From: Samsoniella hepiali
Lineage: Eukaryota > Ascomycota > Sordariomycetes > Hypocreales > Cordycipitaceae
Direction of reading: 5' to 3'
Assembly (NCBI GenBank): GCA_001455915.2
Contig: LNDK02000024.1
Coordinates: 2,542,001 to 2,606,000 of the forward strand
DNA: 64,000 nt
Shown: piece after piece, positions 44,101 to 54,082 of the stretch
Layout of the letters: every line of letters begins with the position of its first letter
How positions within the stretch are numbered: position 1 is the first letter of the stretch
Translations under genes and position numbers: made by a program
Notes under the pieces: model-generated
The model's input: only the letters and a program-made list of their open reading frames with translations
Told to the model about the DNA's origin: nothing
The model's database searches: none

Positions 44101-44575
44101 TTTATAAATAGTGATGAATCGAGCGACAGGGAGTGGCCTGGCTTTGCTATCGGACTGTATTACCCACACATGGCAGTGTGTTTAGAGTCAGTGGATGACA
44201 GCTCACACCAGCTATGGCATGACAGCAGTTGCAACAACGAACTCTGGCAGCCATTCGACTTGTGACTGCTAAATTTCGCAAATCTAGTTCTCATTCTGTC
44301 CGAAGTTTAATTTAATATACAATTTAGCTTCATCCGTCCTGAACATCTGGCTGTTGGCGCGGCGTCCGAGATCCGGTCATGTGATTGGCTGGCGGCGGTG
44401 CAGTCGCGCAGCCGCGCCCGAGAAACTTGCAGCATCCATCTTCGCGCCCAGCCCAGGCATCAACCATCCACCTCTCACGCATCCATCTGGCGACGCAGTC
44501 TATTCACTCGTTCGCGGCACTACACACGATTCTTCGTCGCTCTATTCGAACCGACCCATCCACAGCCTCACCATC

Positions 44576-45607
44576 ATGGCCTCGCCGCCGTACGCCTCCT
44601 CCCCGACGGCCATGTCGCCTCCCTACCCGTCCCCCGCGCAGATTCCCAACAAGAAGCGCTCGTCGAGCTTCGACACAACCGGCAAGCCGCCAGCCCTGAA
44701 GCGCCGCAAGGCCTCGACGCTCTCGCAGGCATCGGTGCCCGTGCACCCCCTGCGGCAGACGTCCTTTCCGCCCGAGGCGCGCTCGCCGTACACGCGCTCG
44801 CCGTCAGTCGATGCCATGTCGCACGTCAGCGGCAGCGCGGTGAGCGGGACGGCCAGCGGCGTGGGTGCCGCCGCCCGGAAGAAGCGCGGTCGCAAGACCA
44901 AGGCGGGCGGCAAGGCAGACGACGGCAACGACCAGGCGTCGAGCGTCGGTGGCGGCAAGGCGGCGACCAGCGTGTCGGGCCAGGGCGGCGACAAAGAGGC
45001 CGAGGATGACGAGGATGACGACAAGGCCGAGATGGCGCTGGAAGACGTGGTGGCGCGCACGCAGGAGCAGAAACAAGAGGAGATTCGGCTGCGCGCGATG
45101 CTGGTCGAGGCGTTTGATAGCGAGCAGTACAACCGTTACGAGCTCTGGCGAGCCGCCAAGCTATCTGACGCGGTAGTAAAGAGGGTAAGCGTTTTCTAGT
45201 CACTTCTCACGGATCCATCGCAGTAGCTAACAAGTCAGGTCGTCAATGCTACAGTCTCCCAGTCGGTCCCGCAAATGGTCAGCACAGCTGTCAAGGCCGT
45301 GGCCAAGCTGTTTGCGGGCGAGTTCATCGAAGAGGCGCGCCAGGTGCAGGCGGAATGGATCCGCGCCGGCGAGCACCAGAGCGAGCTGCCGACGCCGCCG
45401 CCGGCCGACGATGATGCCAACAACAACGAGGAGGAGCGACCGCTGAGGCGCGGACCGCTGCGGCCGGACCACCTACGTGCGGCGTGGCTGCGCTATCGGG
45501 CCTCGAAGCAGAGCCACGGCGTGGGCATGCAGCAGCTGTGGCATCATCAACAGGGCAGCGGCGTAGAGCGCTTCGCTGCGCGTACGAGGAAGCAAATGTT
45601 TAAATAG
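44576..45607 (+). CDS. TAF11: TFIID subunit TAF11
   Basis: Exons are 44576-45184 and 45239-45607 around a 54 nt intron, giving 325 aa. The start at 44576 follows a CACCATC-type leader; the upstream open frame is not needed. Residues 1-165 are disordered: Ser/Pro-rich, then a basic patch (KKRGRKTKAGGK) and an acidic run (EAEDDEDDDKAE). The C-terminal part holds the TAFII28 histone fold: MLVEAFDSEQYNRYELWR, AAKLSDAVVKRVVNATVS and AKLFAGEFIEEARQVQAEW, about aa 170-250. The intron splits the fold after VVKR. TAF11 pairs with TAF13 in TFIID and contacts TBP and TFIIA at RNA polymerase II promoters. The tail beyond aa 250 carries a PLRPDHLRAAWLRYR segment seen in this family. Confidence 0.93.
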
Positions 45608-46295
45608 AGTGGCCGGGCTGGTGCTCGCTGGGAAGCGGGAAGCGGGGAGCTGGGGAGGGAGTTTTTGGACCGGCCACTGATACCCAAAGGTCTTGCTGTG
45701 ATTTTCTGCTTTCTATTTTGACTAGCGTATGGGCATTATTGGAGTTGGTATAGGTTAAAAAATTATTTATTTATTCATTTATTCATTGTAACAGTTGTGT
45801 GTTGGACCGTGTTGCCGTTGCTAGGGTGGGACACAAAGAAGGTGTAGCATTTTTTCAACTACAGAGCCCTCATTTCCCCACGGCGCTGTGCATGCAACCA
45901 CCACCGACACAGAGCTTTTAAGATCAGGAAAAAATCGTGCTCCCCTCGGACATCATCTCGAAATATTCGCCCGGCTCTAAAATACCCGAATTACGACTAC
46001 CCCTCACTCAATGGCTCGCTGCAGGCTGTGACCTCCCAGTGACATGCTACCCTGAGAAAGCGCCCCACTGGCTGACACAGCACCCACAGCGGAGAAGGAG
46101 TTTTGTAAGTGAAGAAACTTTGCACCAACACAAAAAAAGCTGGTGACACGACTTTCCAATTCCCACTCTGGCCAACGGAAAACGGCCAAAAAAGACGACG
46201 GTTGAAACGGCTGTTCCTGCATACCATTCGCCTCCATAAACAACATCTTTCATGTGTTGATGTAGCTTTCCTTCATCCCCCCCTCTCCATCCACA
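45608..46295. other. Spacer between TAF11 and bZIP genes
   Basis: About 690 bp, same-strand neighbours. T/A-rich repeats (TTTATTTATTCATTTATTCATT) near 45764-45788 suit the TAF11 terminator. The segment 45900-46295 is C- and A-rich and probably the bZIP leader; it contains a minimal upstream ORF (ATG CTA CCC TGA at 46043). No other gene is seen. Confidence 0.4.
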
Positions 46296-47337
46296 ATGGC
46301 CGGTGCCAAGGTACGACTTCTTGCCAGTTAAAAGCGTTTGATTTGCATTGCTTTCACATCTTCTTGTTTTGTGCCATGGTCCGTGTTTCGGTGCCCTTGT
46401 CTTCCCCCCAGAGAAAAAAAAAGCCTTCATAACTCTTATTGCCCCTAAAGAAGCAAGAATAAAAAACCTAACACCCCATCGCACAACCCAGACTACCACA
46501 ACGCAGGTCGCGTCGTCGACAAACCCCGCCGCCGAGCGCATCCGCGAAAACCAGCGCCGCTCCCGCGCGCGCCGCAAGGAGTTTGTCGAGGGTATGCAGC
46601 GCCGCCTCGACGAGTACGAGAAGCAGGGCGTCGAGGCCACGCTGCAGATGCAGCAGGCCGCGCGCACCGTCGCCATGGAGAATGCGCGCCTGCGGCTGCT
46701 GCTCGCCCGCCGCGGCGTCCACAGCGCCGAGGTGGACAAGTTTCTCGGCATGTTCGAGACGGGGGCCGCCGCGGCCGCTCGTGAGGACGAGGACGATATC
46801 CTGCATGGAAGCGGCGGGATCCTGTCGGGGTTTCCTCCGGCCCTCGCGCCGCCGCAGCACACAAACACCGCACCGACCACGACGAGCACATACCAACATC
46901 ATAATCAGCATCACCACAGCGATGCCACGGGCATTGACCGCCTAGCCGTACTGGCAGACGCTAGTATTGGCGACCGGTGCTGCGGCAGCACGTCGTCATC
47001 GACGGCGCCGAGCGAGTCGACAGTAGCGGCAGCGAGCCCGCCCAGTGCAGGACCCAGCACGATGCCCGGCACGCCTGTCTCGGGGCCGCACAGCCAGTAC
47101 CACAGCCATCACCACCATCACCACCACAGCCACGCTACGCCGCAGCCGCCCGCCGGATCCGCGTCGCCGCTCGTCATGTCGTGCAACACGGCGGCCCAAA
47201 TCATTGCCGAGATGCAAGGGGGCGCGCCCGTCAACCGGCACGCCGTCAAGGCGAGCCTAGGATGCGAGGACGCCGAGTGTGAGTGTTTTGTCAAGAATAC
47301 GCTGCTATTTCAAATAATGGAAAAGAATGTGTCGTAA
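46296..47337 (+). CDS. bZIP transcription factor
   Basis: Exon 1 is only five codons (46296-46310, MAGAK); a 196 nt intron ending ACGCAG leads to exon 2 (46507-47337), 281 aa in all. The basic region ERIRENQRRSRARRKEF (aa 15-31) has the N-x7-R pattern of DNA-contacting bZIP helices and is followed by an amphipathic helix (EGMQRRLDEYEKQGVEATLQ) with a weak leucine heptad, so dimer choice is unclear. The middle is low-complexity with His runs (HHHHHHHSHA). The C-terminus has a conserved cysteine part (CNTAAQIIAEMQGG and LGCEDAECECFVKNTLLFQ), found in a group of fungal bZIP proteins. The target genes are unknown. It converges on the arsenite carrier gene. Confidence 0.88.
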
Positions 47338-47769
47338 TAAAGACAAAAATGGTGGGAGGATGAATTGACACACACACACAAAAGGAGTTTGGTTACAACA
47401 TGTATTATGAGTCTGGGTACGGGCAAAAGAAAAAGGCGCAGGAAAAAGGACCTCGCCACGGATTTGGAAAAATGGGATGATGGGGGAACTACGACTGGCG
47501 GAAACGACGAAACGAGGGGATACCCGGAGATGAATGGTGGGACATTTGCATGCGCTTTGTCGGAATTACATGTATGCTGCATGGCATTTACTACGCATCT
47601 ATCTCACAAGAGCCTGGACTGAGCAATTTACAGGTGAATATTCAGTCTTGCAGATGCAAGCATAGCTACTCGACACAACTTAATGAATTAAAAATATTTT
47701 TATCTAACGCTACGCTCTATATGCAAAGCATTTTGTCGCTCTCTATACGCCACGCATTTGTCTTTCTTT
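47338..47769. other. Convergent intergenic region
   Basis: About 430 bp between the 3' ends of the bZIP and ACR3 genes. A CA dinucleotide run (47369-47380) and AT-rich sequence near 47640-47730 are compatible with terminators. No gene is seen. Confidence 0.45.
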
Positions 47770-49028
47770 CTACTCCTTCCAGTTCCAGCGTGCGCCGAGC
47801 CACTTGACGAGATAGACCAGCGCAATCAGCACCGGCACCTCAATCAGCGGCCCGACCGTGGCCGCGAGCGCCTCGTCGCTGTTGGGCCCAAACGTGGCGA
47901 CAGCCACCGCAATGGCGAGCTCAAAGTTGTTGCTCGCCGCCGTGAAGCTCTGCGTGCAGCCGAGGCGGTACCCGAACCCGAGCCGACGCGTCACCCACAG
48001 GGTAAAGAAGAAGATGCAGAGAAAGTAGACGAGCAGCGGCGCGGCGACGCGCACGACGGAGACAATCTGCTGCACCACGCGCGCGCCCTGCGACGCAAAC
48101 AGGACAATGATGGTGTACAGCAGGCCGAGCAGCGACCAGGGCGACAGCCACGCGAGGAAGACGCGCTCGTACCAGTCGGCGCCGGCGATGCGGCGGACGG
48201 CGAAGCGCGTGAGGATGGCGGCGCCGAGGGGGATGCCGAGGAAGACGCCGACGCTGGTGGCCACGACGGCGTAGGAGAGGCCGTGGAGGGTGTTGGCGGT
48301 GGTGGGGGTGTGGCTGATGACGCGGAGGAAGAAGATGGCGAGGGGCGCGAACAGGACCATTTGGAGAATGGAGTTGACGGCGACGAGGATGGCACAGTAC
48401 TCGGCGTCACCGCCCGCAAGGCCGTTCCAAATGAGCACCATTGCGATGCAGCGGCCGAGGCCGACAAGAATGAGGCCAGCGCGGAGGCCGGGCTCGTCGG
48501 GGAGGAATGCCCAAGCAAGGGCCAGCTGTATATGGCATTAATAATGATGGGAGAATATGGAGAGAATAGAGAGAGAGCGTACCATGAAGAAAGGCGCGAC
48601 GATCCAGTTGATGACGACGGAAAAGCCAATTTGCTTCCAGAGCGCCTTTTGCCGCAGGATAACGTGCAGCGTTTCGTAGCGGACTTTGCACAGAATCGGA
48701 TACATCATGACCAGCAGGCCGATTGCTACGACGTCATCAGTTGAGTAACTTGGGAAAAGAAGGCTGGAACATGTGGCGAGGACATACCGATGGGCACCGA
48801 GACGTCGACAAACTGCCCGCGCTGCAGCGACTGGCCAATGTGCGGCACAAAGTTGCCGAGCAAGATGCCAATGACCATGGCGAGGAAGATCCAGACGGCG
48901 AGGAAGCGGTCCAGCCATCCGAGGGATTTGAACGCCGAGGTCTTTTTGTCCGTCGGTGAAGACACCCGGCCGCATTCGAGGACATTGTCCGTCGGCGGTG
49001 CCTCTTCTTTGGCTTCTTTGGTAGCCAT
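47770..49028 (-). CDS. ACR3: Arsenite efflux carrier ACR3
   Basis: Exons are 49028-48788, 48725-48583 and 48525-47770, giving 379 aa; introns of 62 and 57 nt have good sites and phases. The protein is a ten-helix membrane carrier of the bile acid/arsenite transporter superfamily, starting with a short cytosolic segment and LGWLDRFLAVWIFLAMVIGI. The ACR3 signature RCIAMVLIWNGLAGGD and the later GCTQSFTAASNNFELAIAVA, with its conserved cysteine, are intact. ACR3 exports arsenite (and antimonite in yeast) across the plasma membrane, driven by the proton gradient. No arsenate reductase or methyltransferase gene is next to it, so there is no arsenic cluster here. Confidence 0.94.
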
Positions 49029-49894
49029 GGCGGATTTAGGGAGGAATAAAGAAGAATGCTAGGTCAGGGTAATCAGGATGAGAATAGTAATGGCTTTCTT
49101 TGTTGTTTTTTTGCGGAAAAAATTGTTATAGGAGAAGAAGATAGAGAAGAGGCATGCATGCTGGCCCAAAGTGATGTGGCGGGCCTTAGATGAGTGACAT
49201 GCCAGAGCAGGGATGGGTGCATGAGGGAGTAGAAATTTCAGATGGGCCAATCAGAAGCCCGCAGTGACGCGACAGCCTAGATCCGAGCCGGCCCCACGGG
49301 GCTGACGGCTGACTGCGCTGTACGTGCTGGGCTTAATGTGATGCGTGGTGCGTTGCATTATTTTTATTATGAATTCAAGGCCGCCATAAGAATGAAGAAA
49401 CTTGCAATTTAAATAGAAATTCCTCTGGTTTGTTGAAAATGGGCCGAGTCGTGCGACAGCTAGGTTGAGACGGCGCGGGGCTGATAAGGACTGAGTGAGC
49501 CGCCACGCGACTGCACAAACATGACGATTTAATGTATTAGAAAAAATCTTTCTCATAATTGATTTCGACGGCAGTTTTCCACCGGCAGTTTTCCACCATG
49601 TCATCATGTTCGTGATACATGTTGAATGGGTCTCGGCTTGAGGGTTAGTGTGCAACCACCAAGTGCCATGTTCGGGGTGATGCCGTATACACTTTGCTTT
49701 CCAGGGCAGCTTCCCCGTTGGCTGGTGCTACATTTGCCAATGCAGAAACAAGTCATATAACAGGAATACTGTCGATGGCTCAATTCTTTGTTTTTTTCTT
49801 AATTCCTTTCTTGCCTGACTATGAACGTGGAAGAATAGACTATATACAATCTGCTAGGGAGCTGCCACGTAAAGTGCTTGTACCATGTAGCTAC
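49029..49894. other. Spacer between ACR3 and serine protease genes
   Basis: About 870 bp with minus-strand genes on both sides. It holds the ACR3 promoter. A short exact tandem repeat of CGGCAGTTTTCCAC lies at about 49569-49597. The minus-strand frame 49251-49655 has no recognisable content and lacks splice signals. Confidence 0.4.
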
Positions 49895-51040
49895 TTACGT
49901 CCCCTTGACAAGGGTAAGGTTGTAGACCTCTAGAATCTCATTCAGAGGCTGAAAGTAGATTGTGGCACCATTCGTGCAGTCGCCGACGCCGCCCGAGGTG
50001 ACGCCCTGCGCCTGGCCGCCGGCGTAAAAGGACCCGCCCGAGTCGCCGCTCTCGGCGCACGCGTCTGTCTTTGTGAGCCCGTAGATGGGGCCGTCGGGGT
50101 AGATGACGGTGACGGCCCTGGAGGTGATGGTGCCGCAGCGGACGTGCGTCTTGAGGCCGGAGCGGCAGACGCTGGCGCCGACGGCGGCCTCGGCGCTGCC
50201 GGCGACGGGCAGGCTGCGCTCGCCGTAGCGGTTGACCCAGCCCCAGAGGACGGTGCCGCTCACGGTGCGGACGTGGCTCATGTCGCGGCCCGGGTACTCG
50301 GAGCTGACCATGGTGCCGAGGGCCTCGCCGTTGGTGGTAGTGACGGGCGAGCCGGCGGGCCCGCAGTGGCCGGCGGACACGAAACCCGTCGTCACGGCGA
50401 AGCCGACGGAGCACACGTGGAGGTTGTTGATGAGGAACGCGTCGCCGCCCTCGATCGCGGCCATGGGGTCGGGCATCTGCGCGACGGTGCGCACCTCAAA
50501 CTCGGACGCCGAGAGGCCGACCCGCCCGGCCAGCGCCGCCGCCTGGTCATGGTGGTCCGGGAGCGCCTCGATGACGAGCCTGTTGGAGGCGACGTCGACG
50601 TGGAGCGCCGCAATGCCCTCGCTGGCGGCACTCGACGCCGACGCCGACCTCTCGGTGTTGGCTTGGCCAGCAAACACCGCGTCGAGATCCGCCTTGGCCT
50701 TTTCGAGCTTGGAAAGGCTGTTGGTGACGATCATGGGCGCGGCGCCGGCCGCCCTCACCGCGCCGGCCAGAGCTTGGTCGGTGACGGCAACGTGCAGCAC
50801 GTCGCCGTCGATCCAGGCGCCGGCAAAGGCGTCGCCCACGGCGCCCCGCACTTGCTCAATGATGCTGGGGGCCTGTTCGTCCCGCGCCACGCGGGCCGTC
50901 GCCTGCTCGGCGTCGAGGCCCAGGTCGCGCTTCATCGCTTCCAGGATCCGGGGGTCCAGGCCGCTGGCTGACTGTGTCGGCGCGCCACAGGCCAAGGGCA
51001 GGACAACGGCAAACAAGGCGAGAAACTTGGCGAGTCCCAT
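49895..51040 (-). CDS. Secreted chymotrypsin-like protease of bacterial (streptogrisin) type
   Basis: An intronless, GC-rich ORF of 381 aa. Signal peptide: MGLAKFLALFAVVLPLACGA. Residues about 28-185 form a propeptide of the alpha-lytic protease/streptogrisin kind (ILEAMKRDLGLDAEQATARV). The mature domain (about aa 190-381) has the triad His225 (SAGHCG), Asp253 (GRDMSHVR) and Ser334 (SGDSGGS), and six cysteines pairing as expected: 210-226, 292-302 and 328-355. This architecture belongs to actinobacterial S1 proteases and differs from fungal trypsins. A similar enzyme, CHY1 of Metarhizium, was reported as laterally acquired from an actinomycete. The propeptide probably acts as folding chaperone and inhibitor. 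A likely role is extracellular protein breakdown, perhaps of host cuticle. Confidence 0.93.
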   Translation of the reverse strand: MGLAKFLALFAVVLPLACGAPTQSASGLDPRILEAMKRDLGLDAEQATARVARDEQAPSIIEQVRGAVGDAFAGAWIDGDVLHVAVTDQALAGAVRAAGAAPMIVTNSLSKLEKAKADLDAVFAGQANTERSASASSAASEGIAALHVDVASNRLVIEALPDHHDQAAALAGRVGLSASEFEVRTVAQMPDPMAAIEGGDAFLINNLHVCSVGFAVTTGFVSAGHCGPAGSPVTTTNGEALGTMVSSEYPGRDMSHVRTVSGTVLWGWVNRYGERSLPVAGSAEAAVGASVCRSGLKTHVRCGTITSRAVTVIYPDGPIYGLTKTDACAESGDSGGSFYAGGQAQGVTSGGVGDCTNGATIYFQPLNEILEVYNLTLVKGT

Positions 51041-51160
51041 GCTGAATCGGATAGTAAAAGTGTAAACTGGGCAGATGTTCTGGTAGTGAAGAATTTGTGT
51101 CGTGTAAGTGAATCGAGTCTGGAATGCCGCGCTGTCAACTGCGAGACTGGATGAGGGGCA

Positions 51161-51168
51161 CTTATATA
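51161..51168 (-). promoter_or_regulatory. TATA-like box of the serine protease gene
   Basis: The minus strand reads TATATAAG about 120 bp upstream of the start codon at 51040, so the gene has an ordinary fungal core promoter although its coding part looks bacterial. Confidence 0.5.
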
Positions 51169-52430
51169 CTTGTTTCGATCCATCCGATTGATTGACCTGC
51201 GGCCCGTATCGCGGGCCTACTATTCTCTGGTAAAAAAAACCCCCCCCATTGTGAAGAAGAAAGGCGCAGTTTTGCGGTGTACTCGGCCCTGCTCAATCCT
51301 CTACTACTAACAGTTGCGCCAACTGCCTAATCTGGGCAGATGAGCCGCTGGCCGTTGCAACCGCAGGAGTCTGCAAAAGATGACAGCCGTTTTGTAGCGC
51401 TTCTCCTTCCTAATATGCCCTTATCTCTGCTTCTGAGACAAGCCGTGGGATTCATGTATTCAACACTTTGCCCGGGCTTCCCCTCACAAACGTCCACCCC
51501 CGCAATTTGGACGGGCTAGCGATATGCTTAAAACTGTCATTGATCGACTATTCCACACGGGTGCGATGGCCACATGCATGCCGTATTAGGAAGGAGAAGC
51601 ACAAAGAACGGACGAGAACCAGACCAGACAAATTTCATGCATAAGTCTTGGGCATTCTACCGTCTCCGCATAACAACCCGTAGCAGCTCGCGCTCAAAAT
51701 CGTACCCATGTGCCATCCGCTATTGTGCCAAGTCAGGCCCAGAGGATCAGTTTGGGATAGGGCCATGTATTTCGAATTCTGTAAGAAAATCGGTATCATT
51801 CTTCGCTGGCCTCGTGTCTTCTTTGTTTCCTGTCGGGCATTGACCGAAGGAACACATCAGGAAGGTAGGCCTCAGTTCGTGCAGAAATTCCAAAATGCAA
51901 AGCTGTTCGTGGGCGGCTTAACTGAGACAACTGAGACACGTGGCGAGAAAGCACCCATGCGATTTGGGAATGAGGGTTTTAACGGGGATGCGATGACGGG
52001 GGTTATTGGCCAACCACCTCCATCTACAACTGAGACTTTCTGCCGAGCGCCGTTAAATGTGCCCTTTCGTTCAATCTCGAACGTTCCATGACGTCCCCCT
52101 TCCACTGAAGCTTGAGAGGAGACTTGTCATATATTTACAAAGTCGCTATTGCCTGGGCCGTTTATGAGGACTTACTGCGATTCTAAACGTGCTAGTCCAA
52201 AGTAGCTCCATCTTGCCTGCGAACCCGGATGAAGTCTTCCTCGTCCTCATCCCATGTATGCCCACTTCTCCACCTTTGACAACAAAGAGCCTAGCGGTGT
52301 GGTTTTTGGAGCTGCAAGAGATGCGGGAGATCTACATGTGCTCATCTTATTGAACATCTGCTAGTTGAATAGCCTAAACTCTGACTTTGCTCTTGGTACG
52401 ACCCGTAGCTCTTTTGTAGAGTCTGTCTGT
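51169..52430. other. Spacer upstream of serine protease gene
   Basis: About 1.26 kb up to the 3' end of the next minus-strand gene. An A8/C8 junction lies at 51233-51247. Frames at 51574-52105 are short on both strands with no family match. It probably contains the protease regulatory region. Confidence 0.4.
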
Positions 52431-54082
52431 CTAGCCAAGGCCGCCCCAACTTCCAGAGGCCGACGCTGCAGACGACATCGGCTGCATGTGTCTCGGGGGC
52501 GGCATCTCGGTCACCGTGTGCGAGCGCATACTCATGGCCGAATCCGAGCGCACGCTTACCCCTCCTCCGCCGCGCTCACTACCCATCATCATACCACTAC
52601 CGCCGCCGCCGCCGCCCGCGAGCGCCGACTGAAACCCCGCGTGCGTATCCGTGCGCGAGTCGTGACGACGCCAGAGCGCGCGCTTGTTGCGGAGCAGCGC
52701 GACCGTGTCGTCCTGCATCTGCTCAATCATGTCGTCGAGGATCGCGTCGCGCTCTGCCGCGTCGTCCTCGCCGCGGTCGGGCAGGCGCCACTTGGAGTAC
52801 ATGTTGAGGTGCGGCGCGCGGACGCGAAAGTGGCCGTCGAGGGCGGAAAAGTAGACGTGGCACAGCTTGCACGGCGGCTTGCTCGTGGCGATGAAGCAGC
52901 CGTCGTCGAGGAACTGCAGCGGCGCCGTCTGCCCCTGCTCGGCGAGGTAGCCGTGGAGGAGCACCTCGCAGTGCACCGTCGTCTTGTTGCGGTGCCGGTG
53001 CTGCAGCCGCGCCAGGGCCTCGTGCAGGCCGCCCGACTCGAGCTCGGCAATGTCGCTCTCGCATGCGGCGGCCCGGCGCGGGTCGGGAAACGCGGTGCGC
53101 ACCAGACGCTGCAGCGGCGCGTCCCGCGGCACCAGGCTGCGCGAGAGCCCCGCGGACGAGACGTACACCACCGTAAAGTGCCGGAACAGATCGGGGCGGC
53201 GCCGCGCCGCGCCGGTAATGGTCTCGACCGCCTGGCGGTACGAGTGCAGACGGCCGAGGAGATGTCGGAGCTGGCTCCAGTGGTCGTTGCCGGGAATGTT
53301 GGCGCAGACGTCGAGGATACGCGCAAGCCCCTTGTCTTTGACATCCTGGATAATGTTGATCAGGCTCTCGCAACTTCTCAGGACTAGGCAACGTAGTCAG
53401 CTTGGGAGTAACCGAGGGGATGGGTGGTGTTATTGTAGGGGACAGAGGATACATACAATAAGACTCGCTGTTATCGGTACTCTTCATGTCAATAGGGAAT
53501 CCGCACCGCCTCTTAATTGCTAGAAGATGTTGCAAGGCTGGAGATTCTGCCGCAAGATTTAGTTTAGAGTATGCACGTATCTTGTTGCGGCAACTTACGT
53601 TGTTCCTCGCCGAGCCTGTCGCAGTCGTCGATGCAGTCGGCGACGGTGGCGTTCAGTGCCTTCAAATAGAAGCCAACTCTGCCAATGTTAAACTTCAGAA
53701 CGCGCCATAGCACCTGCTTGCGTAATGCCTTGTCCTGAAGTTTATCCGGGTTCATGATGATGTAGTTGAGCAGATCAGTCAAGAACACGGCGCAAGCTTC
53801 CAGGTCGGGCCCGTGCCTGGCATTGGAACAGAGAATGTACTCTAGTCTGTCGCCGTCCTTGAGGCACGCCAGCGCCGTGATGGTGTCGCCGCCCTTTTTG
53901 GAGTCGCAGATCTTGGCCAGCTTGCACAGAAAGATTTCTGTATCCGACAGGTCCTCCTCGTGGTCGGCCGCGCTGGACGAGTAGGTGACACCAGCACCAG
54001 CGCGACAGGTCTCGTTGACGGCCTCGTAGAGAAACGAGAGGCAGGCGAGCTGTATCTCCTTGTCTTTTAGTGAAGCCACCAT
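52431..54082 (-). CDS. OTT_1508-like nucleic acid deaminase family protein
   Basis: Exons are 54082-53599, 53546-53457 and 53383-52431 (508 aa); introns of 52 and 73 nt keep phase through SESYFLRSCESLINIIQDVK. The N-terminal half (aa 1-200) is helical, with VLKFNIGRVGFYLKALNATV. The C-terminal half has the deaminase-like metal motifs TVHCEVLLHGYL (about aa 327) and KPPCKLCHVYF (about aa 362), matching the HxE...CxxC layout of the OTT_1508-like deaminase family described from comparative genomics in fungi and some bacteria. Biological substrates are not known. The tail beyond aa 440 is Gly/Ser/Met-rich and disordered (AGGGGGGSGMMMG). Cytosolic location is likely since no signal peptide is present. 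Confidence 0.8.

Larger units (their letters stand above)
41059..44575. other. Long divergent intergenic region
   Basis: About 3.5 kb between the repeat-protein and TAF11 genes. It has a 20-base C run (41180-41199), a G run (41299-41309) and AT-rich stretches near 41870-42010 and 42590-42700. On the minus strand between about 43250 and 42740 several frames are simultaneously open with plausible splice sites, including VTTIAIWCNTFIPYMGVDDQ, but no single gene model stands out. Other short frames (43444-43710 minus, 43746-44081 plus) match no family that I know. Confidence 0.4.

Noticed and set aside
47758..48744. 328-codon plus-strand frame opposite ACR3
   Set aside because: Acidic shadow of a membrane protein coding strand; ACR3 signature motifs prove the minus strand.
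47770..49028. Arsenic-resistance cluster
   Set aside because: Only ACR3 is present; no arsenate reductase, methyltransferase or ArsR-like gene lies nearby, and the HMT1-type transporter is 30 kb away.
50144..51065. Two plus-strand frames of about 275 codons opposite the serine protease
   Set aside because: Composition shadows; the minus strand has the full catalytic triad, disulfide pattern and signal peptide.
52365..53387. 340-codon plus-strand frame opposite the deaminase-like gene
   Set aside because: Arg/Val/Ala-rich shadow of the GC-rich third exon; the minus-strand model joins three exons in phase.
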